Assembly (NCBI GenBank): GCA_023313575.1
Contig: JAJTTP010000012.1
Coordinates: 434,001 to 498,000, forward strand
Direction of reading: 5' to 3'
From: Eutypella sp. D-1
Lineage: Eukaryota; Ascomycota; Sordariomycetes; Xylariales; Diatrypaceae
DNA length: 64,000 nt
Position 1 is the stretch's first letter, and each line of letters starts with the position of its first letter. Shown piece after piece: positions 34,273 through 45,278 of this stretch. A program made the translations under genes and the position numbers. Under the pieces are notes generated by a model. It was given only the letters and a program-made list of their open reading frames with translations, had not been told where the DNA came from and ran no database searches.

Positions 34273-37200
34273 CGATGATGTAGAGGCACTACTGAAAGCG
34301 CTGTGAATAAGAGTGCAAGTTGAAATTCGATTGTAATTGAAGATATCTCGAGAGGCTGAGATGGTGTTTACAGTTACCATGGTCATATCTAAGTATTGTA
34401 ATGAGAAATTATTTAGTCTTCATCCCGCTCCGAGTCTCCGACTTCCTCCTTCACTGCCACAAGATTCGTCATCATATATGGGCATGAGTGTTTGTCAGCG
34501 GCCTTTCGCACTCTACTGGAAGTAATCATTGTTTTTCACTACTCGAAGCTCTATGCCATTTGAATAGCTTCGGCGCAGTGGCCTACAGTGGCATGTGTGG
34601 ATGCTAGCACTTTGGAATAGCGTCCTGGCGTTAGTAGTCTAAACTCCGAAGTCGCGAATCGACTATCTCCAACTCCAAGGAAGCGGATGTTCTTGGCGAA
34701 CAAGAAACGTGGTATCAATATTGTAAGTCAGGAATAACAGGTACTGTTGGCAGTGGATTATTCTGTAGGTCATGCCACGAATCAACTGCCGTGCCGGCTT
34801 ATGATTGTTCTATTTGCATGACTAGCGGTTATATTGCATTCGATCCCCGGACACATTTATACAGTTCAGCTAGGTAATGTGTCTCAAGTATCATTTCTCT
34901 CAAGAACTGAAGAGACAAATGCTTGAGACATGATAAGATTCGATCAACCCATAGATTATAGAAGTAGTCTAGGCTAAGGGTCTGATTATTAACTATATCC
35001 ATCTCCACAGGCTTGAGTAAGCTCCCAGCATTGCTGACCATCAAGCCCATCTCATGAGCATATAAGAATCACGACCTCAAAAAGGACGCACGGCGATAAC
35101 GGCCTTTTGGCTTGCCAAGTGTCTTTCAGTGACGAAGAACTAACCCATTGTCTACTCTAATATCCGGTAATGAAACCCCTAATTAGATGTATCTCATCCA
35201 TAGCCTCGTATAAGGCACCAGTCAGAACATCTCAGTCCCCACTCCCAACATTGCTGAACCTTTTACGCAAACTCGAAGAACTTTGTTTGAGCATCTGCCT
35301 AGTTAGACCGTAACCATAAATATTAGCCGTTCACCTTCATTCATTAACATCAGACCAGGACAAACTTAACGATAACCGCGCGTGAGTGTAAAATTATGGC
35401 GGCTATGGGCTTCTACCAGACCAGTAAACCGGAGCCGAACTATTAAAGACGGCGATATCAGATTTTCAGATCACTCCGAGGTCTAGTTCGACGTGATCTG
35501 TGCCGTGGTGCAGCTCGGGCTCCGTGACCATGAAAATGTACTATTAGTTTGCACTTCGGAGGTGTGTTGCATCGTTGGGAGCTATCTTATTGCCATGGAC
35601 ATAGTGTCCTGGAGAATTACTGGTTGTGAGAGCCACAGAATTTATTATAGCTGATGAGATGTATCCTCCTATTTCAATTTTTATGGCCTTGAAATATTGA
35701 TGGTCCAGATATCCTCTTTATTACCTGTATTGAAAGATTCGTATGTGAGGCCTATAGATACGCTGATATCCACACGTTCACTTACTATTATGGCTCGCAA
35801 ATACTCTACTTGGTTCTTAAATCCAAATTCTTCTAGCTTTCGTCAAATATAATACAGAAAAAGCCTGTGGATAACACTATCGATAATTAGCACCTTTTAT
35901 CACCGCATCAGCGATCTGCTCCTAAAATCCGCCCGATGCATTGCGGACAACGTCGAGCGCTTCACATAGTCTCTTAGATTCCGAGGAATACTTGATCTAT
36001 GAATCAGGGATTTTAGAGACCTGACCGGACTAGCGACTGAGATGCACGGCAAGCGATCTACTGGCGCCCAGAGCCCTCTGGACAGCTTATCAGAGCAATT
36101 CTATCATCCATTATGGGAAGGGAGGCATCGTCCAAGGTAAGAGATTTCTGAGTATATTCATCGATGGTAATGATTGTATCATGCTCAAACAAAGTTGATT
36201 CGGCGAGCACGATGGTACTAGAAACAATGGTAAATATAATATGGCCCATCATCTTCGTCAGTCTGAATATAGCTATTGGTATAAGTTTTGTATGTTGTGG
36301 AAAGTCACGCGTTATAATTACTCCGTACATGTAATATCGCTAGCTATCTTCGGTTAAGCTCGACTGTCTCATAGTGAAGCAACAAACGTATCGCATTCGG
36401 ACTCTTCGATGTCTCCTTTGGGAAATTAATTAGGCGCCAGCTGTCAGTTACTCTAAAGCTTCCAATAGCGAAGTCTATAGTATGTACATATCTCGATTAC
36501 GTGGTCACTCGTGCCAAGTGAGAATCTCGTTAACCATAAAGCTTAAATATTGGCTGTAGCCCCAGTTGGTAAGGCTTAGAGAGAAAGTACGGCAATGATT
36601 TAGAATCAGTGGTAAATCCGATGCTGAGGAGATAGGAAGGCTAAGCGTGTTTACAGACGTTCTTACATCATGACGCAGAATCTCAGCACAAATAGACCGG
36701 CGCTTAGAAAGAAGACTTCATGCATAGATCTCCGTGGTAAAGTTGGCAATACCTACTACCACTAAGCCCGTTCCGTTATCAGAATTTTGACGCCTAGAGA
36801 CTTCTAGTGCTCGAAGTTAGATATTCTATTATGTATGTACTAGAGTTCTGAAGATTGCACGTTCAGATGGTCTGGCTGACTCTGAACGCCAAGAAGACTA
36901 AGCCTAGCTAGACATAAATGACATCTACCCCCTTGCCCAGCTTTATAGAAAGATAGAGCGCTAATGTCGTTATTAATTGCATTTACTCGGGATGTGAAGT
37001 CGGAGGCAGAGAATTGATACCTATACCGGCACATCCGTAAATGGGGCCTTGGTGATAGAGCTGGATTGAAAACTATTTCTAAGCATGCCTAATTTCCTTT
37101 ATTTTCAGCGCTATTCATAGAGTTGAACGGCGAATTCGGTATTTTCAGATCGGCGACTGAGTGAAATCAAGCTTAATAGACGGAGGTTCTTGCTGCTGTC

Positions 37201-37474
37201 CGCTCCGAAATGTGGAGATAATGGACTTAAGCCCGGCAACGCCTACTTTAGGAATTCCACTAGCCTGATACCCACTTAGGCAGGCCGGGTTGCGGTTGAT
37301 TTTCGGCCTCAGATAGACATGAAAGCCGATCAAGTGATCCAGGCCAGGCAAGTCCCGAGAGCTGGCTTCATTCTCATTTTTGGGCTGCATCTAGGCTCAC
37401 AAGACACCCGTGAGACGAGCATCAACAGCATCACACATTATTAACTCATACTTTATACCCCACAGTACGACAAT
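34273..37474. other. Intergenic, 3.2 kb, no gene supported
   Basis: Upstream of the GMC gene. AT-leaning sequence with only short frames. One 64-residue frame at 36252-36058 (-) begins with a signal-peptide-like segment, but it has no other support. No inverted-repeat element was recognised. Confidence 0.5.
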
Positions 37475-38543
37475 ATGTCCAACGCACGCTCAAAGTCTAA
37501 TTATCTACCTTGCGTCGAAAGGTGATCTCGTCGTCAAGGAGGTCTGAGACCTATGAACTTCTTGGCTCGCAGTCCCTAGTCCGCGTCGCGTACACTCGGG
37601 CATTAACCCTTGCGACTATAACGTCTCCTATGCCGGACTTAACTCGTTTATTACTTGCTTCGAGCTTTCTGGTACTGTTGTGAAGACAGACCCTACATCT
37701 CCTTTTGCGATCGGAGAGGTAGTCTGTGCTTTGCCTCCTGTCGGTGTCCTTCAGTCCTCGTCTGTTGGGGCACACCAAGACCTCGCCGTGGCAGAGGCTC
37801 GACTATTCTACACTTTACCATCCGGCCTGCAATTGAAAGATGCTGGTGGAATTGTCAAGGCATCCCAGACAGCGACTGATGCGCTATTCAACGGTCTTGG
37901 TTTTGGTATTCCGACGGCAGGTGTAAGTGGCACAGACCCCACTGGCCATTCGATCCTCAGATGGGGTGGTGCAAGCAGTGTTGGGCTTGCAGCCATCCAA
38001 ATTGCGAAAGCTGCAGGGTTCAGCCCGATTTTTGCGACGGCGTCACCGAAGAACCACTCTACCTTGAAGCGCTTAGGAGCTACTCAGTGCTTTGATTATT
38101 GAAGCCCGTCTGTAGTAGATGACATTCGCGCTGCAGTTAGAGATTTGGGCGCATCTTTGAACACCGCTTTCGATACTGTCGGCAAAGGTACGGTGCCAGG
38201 TGCACCCGCTAAACGAAACTCTCCGATACTCGTCAGAGCGTCGTTGTCGGACGGCATCAGCCCCGAAAACTTGAAGCTAGTCTGCACACTTCCTGTACAC
38301 AGCCATCCTGCCTTCAAGCAGTGCCTCAGCTTTGGGCCTATCGGTAACCGCGACGCGATGGGTGGGCCTCAAGACCCAGAGATGCCAGTTCGGGTGCGTA
38401 GGGTTATCGAGTACCTTCTCGTGGATCGTGCAAGAACTTTGAAGATGCCCGTTGTTACTGTCGTTCGAGGCGCGGAAATGGGCATTCGTGAGATTCAGAG
38501 AGTTGCTCGGGGTGAGGTAAGCAATGGAGAAGGTGGTTATTGA
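37475..38543 (+). pseudogene. Broken MDR-superfamily (quinone/enoyl reductase-like) gene
   Basis: Fragments of a zinc-independent medium-chain reductase are readable in order. The N-terminal KGDLVVKEV is followed by stops. ELLGSQSLVRVAYT then needs a frame change to reach NPCDYNVSYAGL. After that a long open segment runs 37680-38102 with the cofactor-site region WGGASSVGLAAIQIAKAAG. A single TGA at 38100-38102 interrupts a frame that continues with AFDTVGKG to 38543, ending in a decayed VIEYLL...IQRVARGEV. Homologs include stand-alone zinc-binding dehydrogenase-like proteins and trans-acting enoyl reductases of secondary-metabolite clusters. The N-terminal frameshifts make this a pseudogene even if the TGA were read through. 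A neighbouring SDR and transporter-like gene hint at a former small metabolic cluster; that is inference. Confidence 0.85.
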
Positions 38544-38649
38544 ACACGATGTAAATTGAAGCTCGCATTAAGTAGGTAGAGGTAATTTTAAATCCGAAAA
38601 CCTTCAATATATTTTCACGTAGAGGAAAGACACCGAGGCCGGGGTGGGT

Positions 38650-39207
38650 CAGGGGCGCAACTAACTGCACTGCACTGCACTGACGGTCCTGGTGCGTTGC
38701 AGTGCAGCACATGCACGGCCACCTTTATTTTGGTGCAGTGCAGTGCGTTATATATGCACTATCGCACTGCACCGGTGCGATAGTGCAAGTTGTGGGGGGG
38801 GGGGTAGAATGAAGCCTAAGATTGGTATCGTGATACAGATTTTTGGTGTTTTGCCAAAATAGCAGGGCTATTTTGGTGGCTATTATGGGTGCTATTATGG
38901 GTCAGTAATGTGGATACCGTGGCAACTGTGGCTGGTGGGGTTTCTTTTAAGATATTAAGCCACTACCAGCCACCACCTTAGCCACCTGATAGTAGTGCCC
39001 TATAAATATATAGGGAACACTAACAGTGGGCCTGGTATCACATTCTCGTGCGTTATATCTGCACGGCACGGGTTGCACTGGGGACCCCCAGTGCGTGCCG
39101 TGCGATAGTGCGCACTAAAAAAAAAGGCCCAGTGCGTGCCGTGCAGTTAAATGGTGCGCACTAACGGTGCGCACCACGGTGCAATAGTGCAGTTAGTTGC
39201 ACCCCTG
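38650..39207. mobile_element. hAT-type MITE with 8-bp target duplication
   Basis: The ends are CAGGGGCGCAACTAACTGCACT on the left (38650) and the inverted equivalent ending at 39207, with CAGGGGTGCAACTAACTGCACT on the reverse strand. They differ at one position. The perfect 8-bp direct repeat GGGTGGGT flanks the element at 38642-38649 and 39208-39215. An 8-bp duplication and CAGGG termini are hallmarks of the hAT superfamily. The 558-bp interior has no coding capacity and is packed with TGCAC/GTGCA words that can pair with each other. Confidence 0.93.
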
Positions 39208-39518
39208 GGGTGGGTTTCCTTAATTAGACAAAATTGATGTGTCATTGGCTTTGCAATATGTCACATGACTGCGAAGGAACTGAGGAGTCAACCTTTTCAA
39301 CTTTTCTCTTGATTTAAAATCTGTCATGTCTAAACGTGCCCGTCTTGGGCGATCCGTGGGAGCCCTTTAGGAAGGCTGGGAGCTCTATTTATAGGCCGCA
39401 TAAGCGTCACAGGGCCAAGCCCCAAAAGGGGGTGTATCGGGTCCATTTCCTTACCGCGACAAGATTGCAAGAGACGTTCTGTTGACGCTAACGGAGCCCC
39501 CCCCCAAAAACATGGTTT

Positions 39519-39546
39519 TGACACAGTTAGTGCTGTCGGGGTCCCT
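39519..39546. mobile_element. Solitary terminal repeat related to the 23-kb element
   Basis: The reverse complement reads GACAGCACTAACTGTGTCAA, close to the terminal-repeat core CTACAGCGCTAACTGTTTCAA of the element at 23161-23773. No matching left end was found nearby, so this is probably one end of a truncated or more distant Tc1/mariner-type element. The sequence between 39216 and 39510 may be its interior, but no transposase motif is readable. Confidence 0.5.
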
Positions 39547-39757
39547 AATTAACCTAGTGGCTAGTGATCATGTACAGAGCGCAGACTGCCAAGGCTGCCT
39601 GCCTATCGTGTAACTTTCCTATTTGGGACTTTCCTAATTAGGACATATAGGACAGAGTCCAGAGGAGATTTGGCCCAAAAGAATCAATATAACAACCTTG
39701 CGTTTCACTTTTCTACTTCGTAGTTCTATATAAAACAAGGGCATAGAAATTAGATCA

Positions 39758-40792
39758 TTAAGGAGATCTCTTCTCGACTTTGAAAAACTGGTCGAGGGTA
39801 TCCATGATGGTTGTCGACAGCGGTCGGTAATCGACCTTGAGTACATCCACTGCTTTCCTCCCGTCAACTTGATACATGTTCCGCAGTGCCTCCTCCTTTC
39901 CGGTGCCCGGTCTACCCTTGGGGATTCTTCCATGGGCGGCTTCAAGTTTCCCTGCCTCATCGGCCGCGGTTTGCCAATCAAAGTGGTGCGATAATAAGAA
40001 TCGCTGACCGCTAGCTGCAGGAACCTCAAGTGCGGCAACGAGCATGGCAGCAGTGTCGCGCACATCAACGCAGCCGGCGAAATCAAGATCTGGGATCTTA
40101 GTTGCATCTACAAGTTGCCAAAGCAACTTCGCAGTCGACCTGATTTCATCCAAAGACCCAACCTGCTCGAGATGAGGTCCTAAAACCATCGCGGGGTTGA
40201 GGCACGTGAGATCGAAATGTGGATTTCGACCCTCCATCCAAGTCCAAACTGCCCTCTCCGATAGTGCTTTAGACGCAATGTATAAAGCTACGGGGTCTTG
40301 GATGGTTATCGCCTGTTCAAAGGTCGTAGGGTTCCAGTCCGACTCAGTATAAGTATATCCAGGTCTGGGACCCTTTAAGGCATCAAGACAAGCTGCCAAT
40401 GACGACGTGTGAACTACCCGCTGGAAAGACGTACTAGCGTATAGCTTGCAGGCTTCAAGGACGCTGGTAGCGCCTTTCACAGCAGGGTCCAGCATGTCGC
40501 GGACATTGTCTTGAACTACACTGGGTGCCGGGCTCGCCACATGAATAACGCCAAAGATGTCGCGGGTAAAGGCCTCTTCGAAATCTTCAGGCTTGGTCAA
40601 ATCTCGCACAAATGCAGTTCTTAGTTTCGAACCGAAAAACGCGGGGAAGGTGTCGCGGACTGTACGTTCTGCATTTTCCGATCTGACAGTACCGCATACG
40701 TAATAGCCTTTTTTAAGAAGCTGGTCAATCACATGTAACGCTAGATATCCATTGGCACCTGTGACCAGGACGGTTCGGGTCACGTCAGACAT
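39758..40792 (-). CDS. Extended SDR: NAD(P)-dependent dihydroflavonol-reductase-like protein
   Basis: Intronless, 344 residues from the ATG at 40792. That start places the Rossmann motif TGANGYLALH at residues 11-20; an upstream ATG at 40873 would add an unconserved leader. Family marks include GTVRS after the second strand, DLTKPEDFEEAF, GVIHVASPAP, the active-site Ser in VVHTSSLAA, and the Tyr-Lys pair in YIASK. The length fits fungal aldehyde/ketone reductases of the DFR-like group, such as methylglyoxal-reductase/Gre2-like proteins. Soluble and cytosolic. It reduces a carbonyl with NADPH; the substrate is not predictable. Its neighbours, a broken MDR reductase and a DUF3533 membrane protein, could be remnants of a metabolite cluster. 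Confidence 0.93.
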   Translation of the reverse strand: MSDVTRTVLVTGANGYLALHVIDQLLKKGYYVCGTVRSENAERTVRDTFPAFFGSKLRTAFVRDLTKPEDFEEAFTRDIFGVIHVASPAPSVVQDNVRDMLDPAVKGATSVLEACKLYASTSFQRVVHTSSLAACLDALKGPRPGYTYTESDWNPTTFEQAITIQDPVALYIASKALSERAVWTWMEGRNPHFDLTCLNPAMVLGPHLEQVGSLDEIRSTAKLLWQLVDATKIPDLDFAGCVDVRDTAAMLVAALEVPAASGQRFLLSHHFDWQTAADEAGKLEAAHGRIPKGRPGTGKEEALRNMYQVDGRKAVDVLKVDYRPLSTTIMDTLDQFFKVEKRSP

Positions 40793-41567
40793 GATTGGCA
40801 GGCCAGTCTGGAAGAATCTCTGGTATCCCTGACGGTCGTCATCCACCATGTTAGAAATCAATGGGAGAAACAAGTGGAAAGGTTAGAAAGGGGTAATAGA
40901 ACGATACTTTACGGCAATGATTCGAGTAATCTTGGTCAGGCTCTCTGCTTTTATAGATTGATCTATTGTGGATTTACCTCATACACCGCGACAGGATACA
41001 ACAAGATAGCGATAGTCGTGGATTTAGTTAAATCGTACCTATGAGTCGAGATCAAATGCCTTTTAAATCCGATTTCACCCGGCTCTCAAAACCGCCAATT
41101 CCGGATTGTTTTATATACCGACGCCGGACTCCCTGTAGACTTTTAGTGCATTCGGTAACTCAATCTCTCAAAGCTCCGGTGAGGTGCCACTTTATTATAT
41201 GTTGAAGTTATTTAGTCCCGCTAGTAGTCTATGCGGACAGTTAGTACACAGGGGTTTGTGTTTTTTAGCTGCGGACTATCTTACTAGGTATAGGGGCTCG
41301 CTACTCGGCGTTTTCAGGAATACCGAAGGGTGAGACTTATTAAGCATGCGTTCACTCCCCAAAGGGAAAAGCTGCCGCGAGCCCAAATCCACCTGATGAT
41401 AATTTTGTCAGTCTTTGAGTCGCGTTCCTTTTTCTTTTCTTTTCCAGCTACGTAAGATCCTAAAGCTTTGTTGCTGCTCGCGATGTCTTCCATCCCCTTG
41501 CATTCAAGACTCAAAATTTGGTCCATCCTAGTAAACCTATCAAGTGTGCCGACTATTTAGAACGGTC

Positions 41568-42908
41568 ATGCTGGACGAAAACACAACAACGCGGCAGCAA
41601 TCGTCGCCTTCGCCGACGTTGCAAGACGACGAGGCTGCGATTCCGCCTTCTGCTGAACGACATGGCGTGAATTCGCCGGAGTGGCACGGCCGCAGAGCGT
41701 TGGCAGCCAAGATCCTCATGGGTGTTATGGTCGCCGTTCTTGTCATTTTCCTAGCCGACCTTTCGTACCTTTTCGGTTCCACGTTTCGTGTAAACGACCG
41801 AATCTCTGCACTGAAAATTCTTGTCGTCGATTACGATGGTGGCCCCGTTGGAGAGTCAATTGCCAATGCTTACGAGTCCCTACAAAGCCGTAAATTTCCA
41901 TCGCTTGACTTTCGGCCATCGTCTGATTATCCCGATACATCGGATGTGAGACACAGTGTCTGCAATGCCAACTACTGGGGGGCTATCTATATTCACGAAG
42001 GAGCCTCTGATAGGCTCGCCGCTGCCTACGAAGGTGGACCGGCGGCCGAGGACTATGACCCCAAAGACAGCATAACGTATATCTACAATGGCGCGAGATA
42101 TCCAACTGTGGCAGCTGGGTATCTGGCTCCAAACTTCCAAGCTGTCGTCAGTGCAGCTAGAGGAGGCTACTACCAGACTAGGCAGGGCCAGTCTGCTTTG
42201 AGTAGCATTAATAGCAGCGATATAGCCGCTGTACAAGCTTACCTTAACCCCATCCAAGGCACCGCCGACATCATCCGACCGACAAATCAGGCCTCGAGAA
42301 ATCTTTACAACACCATCAATATTGTTATGGCCATTCTCGGGCAGTTCTTCTATGTCCTCGCTATGAACGGCATCTACGACAAGTTTGGGATCCACAAGAG
42401 CATGCGCATTCGCGACGTCTGGCTCATGCGGTTCATCACTGGCAAGATTTTCTCGATGCTCTTTGCCGTGGTGGTAACGGGATATATCTGGGCGTTTCGC
42501 GAGGACTGGGGCGTTAGCGGCGGACAGTGGGCCCTGAGTTGGCTGGTCTTTTGGCTCTTTATGGACACCAACTTCCAGGTGCTAGAAACAGTTATCGGAA
42601 GCTTTGTTCCCATGCCCCTTATTCCCTTGTTTCTTCTCACTTGGTTCATGGTCAATGTCGCGGCTGTTGTCTTTCCCTTTGAACTCACGGCCGGGTTCTA
42701 TCGCATCGGATATGCATTCCCAGCTCACTCGCTGTGGATCCTCCTGATTCGGGTTTGGTCTGGTTGCGGCAACTATCTACACATTGGTCTACCTATCATG
42801 TTTTCCTGGTGGATTGTAGGACATATCACGGCTTATTTCGGCATCAGAAAGAGATGTCTGGATCAGGCAGCACAACAACAACCCGCAGGAGAAAGAAAGG
42901 AAGAGTAG
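41568..42908 (+). CDS. DUF3533 / SNG1-like multi-pass membrane protein
   Basis: 446 residues from the ATG at 41568 (MLDENTTT); an in-frame ATG at 41544 adds eight residues and cannot be excluded. Order: polar cytosolic N-terminus; first membrane helix in ILMGVMVAVLVIFLADLSYLF; a roughly 200-residue extracytosolic domain with DYDGGPVGESI, CNANYWGAIYIHEGA and the motif NPIQGTADIIRPTNQA; then about five C-terminal helices. The last include FWLFMDTNFQVLE and PLIPLFLLTWFMVNVAAVV. This layout is the DUF3533 family, typified by yeast Sng1, which affects nitrosoguanidine resistance and membrane lipid asymmetry. A metabolite-export or resistance role next to reductase genes is possible but inferred. 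Intact and intronless. Confidence 0.92.
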   Translation: MLDENTTTRQQSSPSPTLQDDEAAIPPSAERHGVNSPEWHGRRALAAKILMGVMVAVLVIFLADLSYLFGSTFRVNDRISALKILVVDYDGGPVGESIANAYESLQSRKFPSLDFRPSSDYPDTSDVRHSVCNANYWGAIYIHEGASDRLAAAYEGGPAAEDYDPKDSITYIYNGARYPTVAAGYLAPNFQAVVSAARGGYYQTRQGQSALSSINSSDIAAVQAYLNPIQGTADIIRPTNQASRNLYNTINIVMAILGQFFYVLAMNGIYDKFGIHKSMRIRDVWLMRFITGKIFSMLFAVVVTGYIWAFREDWGVSGGQWALSWLVFWLFMDTNFQVLETVIGSFVPMPLIPLFLLTWFMVNVAAVVFPFELTAGFYRIGYAFPAHSLWILLIRVWSGCGNYLHIGLPIMFSWWIVGHITAYFGIRKRCLDQAAQQQPAGERKEE

Positions 42909-44798
42909 AAGCAAATTTAGCAACATCCCCACTCCAAATAGTAATTTGTTACGTCATATACTGTTGTTGTCATGAGTTCAATAACTGTGTTGTTTTTATC
43001 ATAACATAATTGGAATGTATAGTACATAGAAGGTGCCTGATATCATCCCACAATAGAGGAACAAACTACTGAGGCGGCATCGCTTATTTACGAGGCGCGA
43101 ACTCAAGCCAATTGAGCATCCACATCATATTTGCGTCGGTTCCACGCCTCTCAACCATTAATCAACGTATTCTAACATAATGCATACTACTTGTACAAGC
43201 CTTCGCTGATTTTAGTATCAATCATTGCTCGATCGCGACTTTGTATTTACCTCACCCAGCAGAGAGATCAGGAATGGGGGTTTTGTTGAACAATGTTATA
43301 TATCATGTCTTTAAGCGGTATGCACCTCGTTCAGTACTAATCAAGTTCAAGTAGCGTTTCTCTTCACTTATACGAGAATGCCGCGGCCAAGATATGAACT
43401 ACATATACCCCCTTTTCCAAAGGCTACGATAAACTAGAATTATCTATAAGTAGGGGGCTTCGCCCCTTGCGGTTTTAGTAAGGGGCTGGAGTTTAATAAT
43501 TATTCGATCTTTACCCATATTATAATCGTCCTTACAGTGACTTTTTATCTATTATTTTCCACTTTGCGCTTAAAACCTTTAACAGCTTGGCCCTGTGGCG
43601 TTTTATAAGATCCTACTGTGGCGCTTGTACGGCCTATATATATAGGGCTTTTGGCCATCTAGTAGAGTAGTGATTCTTTTATCTTCTCCCAAAGGGCTTC
43701 CACAGACCGCCTGTTAGAGGTTTTGGGCGCAGAGTGGAAGATAGTAGTTAGAGAGTTACTGTGAGGACGTTTATAGTATAGGTAGAGGTCGAATAGTTAT
43801 TGAAATCTGGCCCCCTATTAGAACCGTAGGGGACGAATCCCCTTACTTATAGATAATTCTAGTCTATCGTAGCCTTTATAAAAGGGGAGAGGGCGTTGTT
43901 AGCGCCCCTGTTCCTTTATCACGTGACATCGCCCAGAATGGGCAGGTTTGAACGTGACACAGAAGTAATACCCAATTAGTGTCACGAGTAGAAGATTAAA
44001 TTTAGATGTAGGGTAGGAATCGTACTGGCATGTAGAGGTAAGAGGATACTAGTTACAGGACTGGGGGAGAGGGTCACCTATTCTTTATTCCCCGGGGTCC
44101 CCGGGCTTGACGGTATCTTATCTATTATCCCCCATCCTCCCTACTGTAGAATTGCCCCCTAAAATGAGGCTCAACTGACGGTGACAACTAGTCAAACCAA
44201 TCTAAGTATAATTAGACAAAGATCATTCGATATAAATATATTAATAACTTTATGTGTGTACTTGTCCATACGGGACAGACGGAGTTATACATTAGGATAG
44301 TGACCATCCTAGCCTACATGGTGTCACGCGGCTGGGCAGTAATTAGATAATAAAACTCGCCTACCTACTAACCCTATCTAGCCTCTAAGCTGTGTTCAAA
44401 TCTGGGTCACCGGCCTTATTCACCATAATCGAAGAGGGTGCAGTATAGTCGTCTGTGAGATAAGTAGATTAGATACTAGGAGACTTTCGCTTCGCAGTTA
44501 TAAAGAAAAATTTTTTTCTGAGGTCGATAGCGACCCTATACAGATCTCTAGATAAGTATCAAACTAGCGAGTAGAAATAGGAAGGTAGTTATATAATAGT
44601 CTGAAGGCATATTGTTTGCAAGCCCCGAGGAAAGTACGCGAGTAACAATGATCTCAGGAAATTAAGATTGGTAAAATCACAGATTCTGTTGTCCCAACAT
44701 ATTGCAAGTCTCTCATTGAAGACCATGATATGCATGGTTGCAAGCGAGTTTTGTATACGACTACTCTTTAACCCTAGACACATGTCCCATCTCCAATT
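42909..44798. other. Intergenic with a large palindromic element
   Basis: Between the DUF3533 gene and the small secreted protein gene. It holds the palindrome at 43409-43887. Elsewhere I see AT-leaning sequence without recognisable coding content. Confidence 0.55.
43409..43887. mobile_element. Near-complete palindrome (fold-back element), 479 bp
   Basis: The left arm starting CCCCTTTTCCAAAGGCTACG pairs with the right arm (reverse strand CCCCTTTTATAAAGGCTACG). The outer 49 bases match at 45 positions. Pairing continues without insertions or deletions to at least 43585 and 43711, so each arm is at least 177 bp. In the inner part of the arms most differences are T in the left arm against C in the right-arm complement, as RIP would cause. 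The ends are C/G-rich and I see no clear target duplication. A fold-back transposable element is likely. An RNA gene or regulatory hairpin is less likely, because the interior lacks conserved structure other than symmetry. Confidence 0.82.
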
Positions 44799-45278
44799 CT
44801 AGCGCACCAACCCATTTATCTCCGTCGAATAAGCAGGCTCGATCTGCTTGGGAATAGGCCGGCCGCCGTCGAGAGCGTCTGACGCAAGGCCGAAGTACGC
44901 CTTAGCCTTCTCTCGCACGTTAAAGACGATGATAACCATGAAGTCCTGGAAGCTGCTCCATCCGCCGTTCATGACCCAGTCAGACTCGGCGGAGCACGGA
45001 ATGTTGGAGAACTGGACGTGGTCGCACGAGTCGTCGTCGTCTTTTCTGACGTCGAATACGCAGGTCTCCGCCGGTTTCTTGCTCGCTTCATCCAGGATCG
45101 TCAGCTGCCAGCTACACAAGCTGCTGTCTGCGTTTTTCGTCCGCGAGGCGTTGCTCAGTGTCCACTCCGCGACGGGCTGCTTTGGCTCCGGATCATCACC
45201 ATTGACCGCCATTGCCCCGATGCTAGACAGTAGGATGAAGAATATGAGCGACGGGAGCTGCATATTGACAGACTTCAA
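44799..45278 (-). CDS. Small secreted cysteine protein, single-domain member
   Basis: Intronless, 159 residues; a second in-frame Met at 45263 gives the cleaner signal peptide (MQLPSLIFFILLSSIGAMA). The mature protein has four cysteines in SSLCSWQL, AETCVFDV, DSCDHVQF and NIPCSAES. It also has the motifs WVMNGGWSSFQDFMVIIVFN and AYFGLASDALDGGRPIP. The same order of motifs occurs twice, more loosely, in the protein at 62318-63295, so the two belong to one family. No enzyme signature is present. Size, secretion signal and disulfide-type cysteines make it an effector-like or surface-acting candidate, but that is inference. Confidence 0.78.
   Translation of the reverse strand: MKSVNMQLPSLIFFILLSSIGAMAVNGDDPEPKQPVAEWTLSNASRTKNADSSLCSWQLTILDEASKKPAETCVFDVRKDDDDSCDHVQFSNIPCSAESDWVMNGGWSSFQDFMVIIVFNVREKAKAYFGLASDALDGGRPIPKQIEPAYSTEINGLVR

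Noticed and set aside
36058..36252. 64-residue minus-strand frame starting MMGHIIFTIVSSTIVLA, resembling a signal peptide
   Set aside because: Only one cysteine, no family match, and it lies in otherwise non-coding AT-rich sequence; too weak to annotate.
39330..39524. 64-residue minus-strand frame next to the orphan terminal repeat, considered as a transposase fragment
   Set aside because: No DDE or DNA-binding motif could be recognised; kept only as possible element interior.
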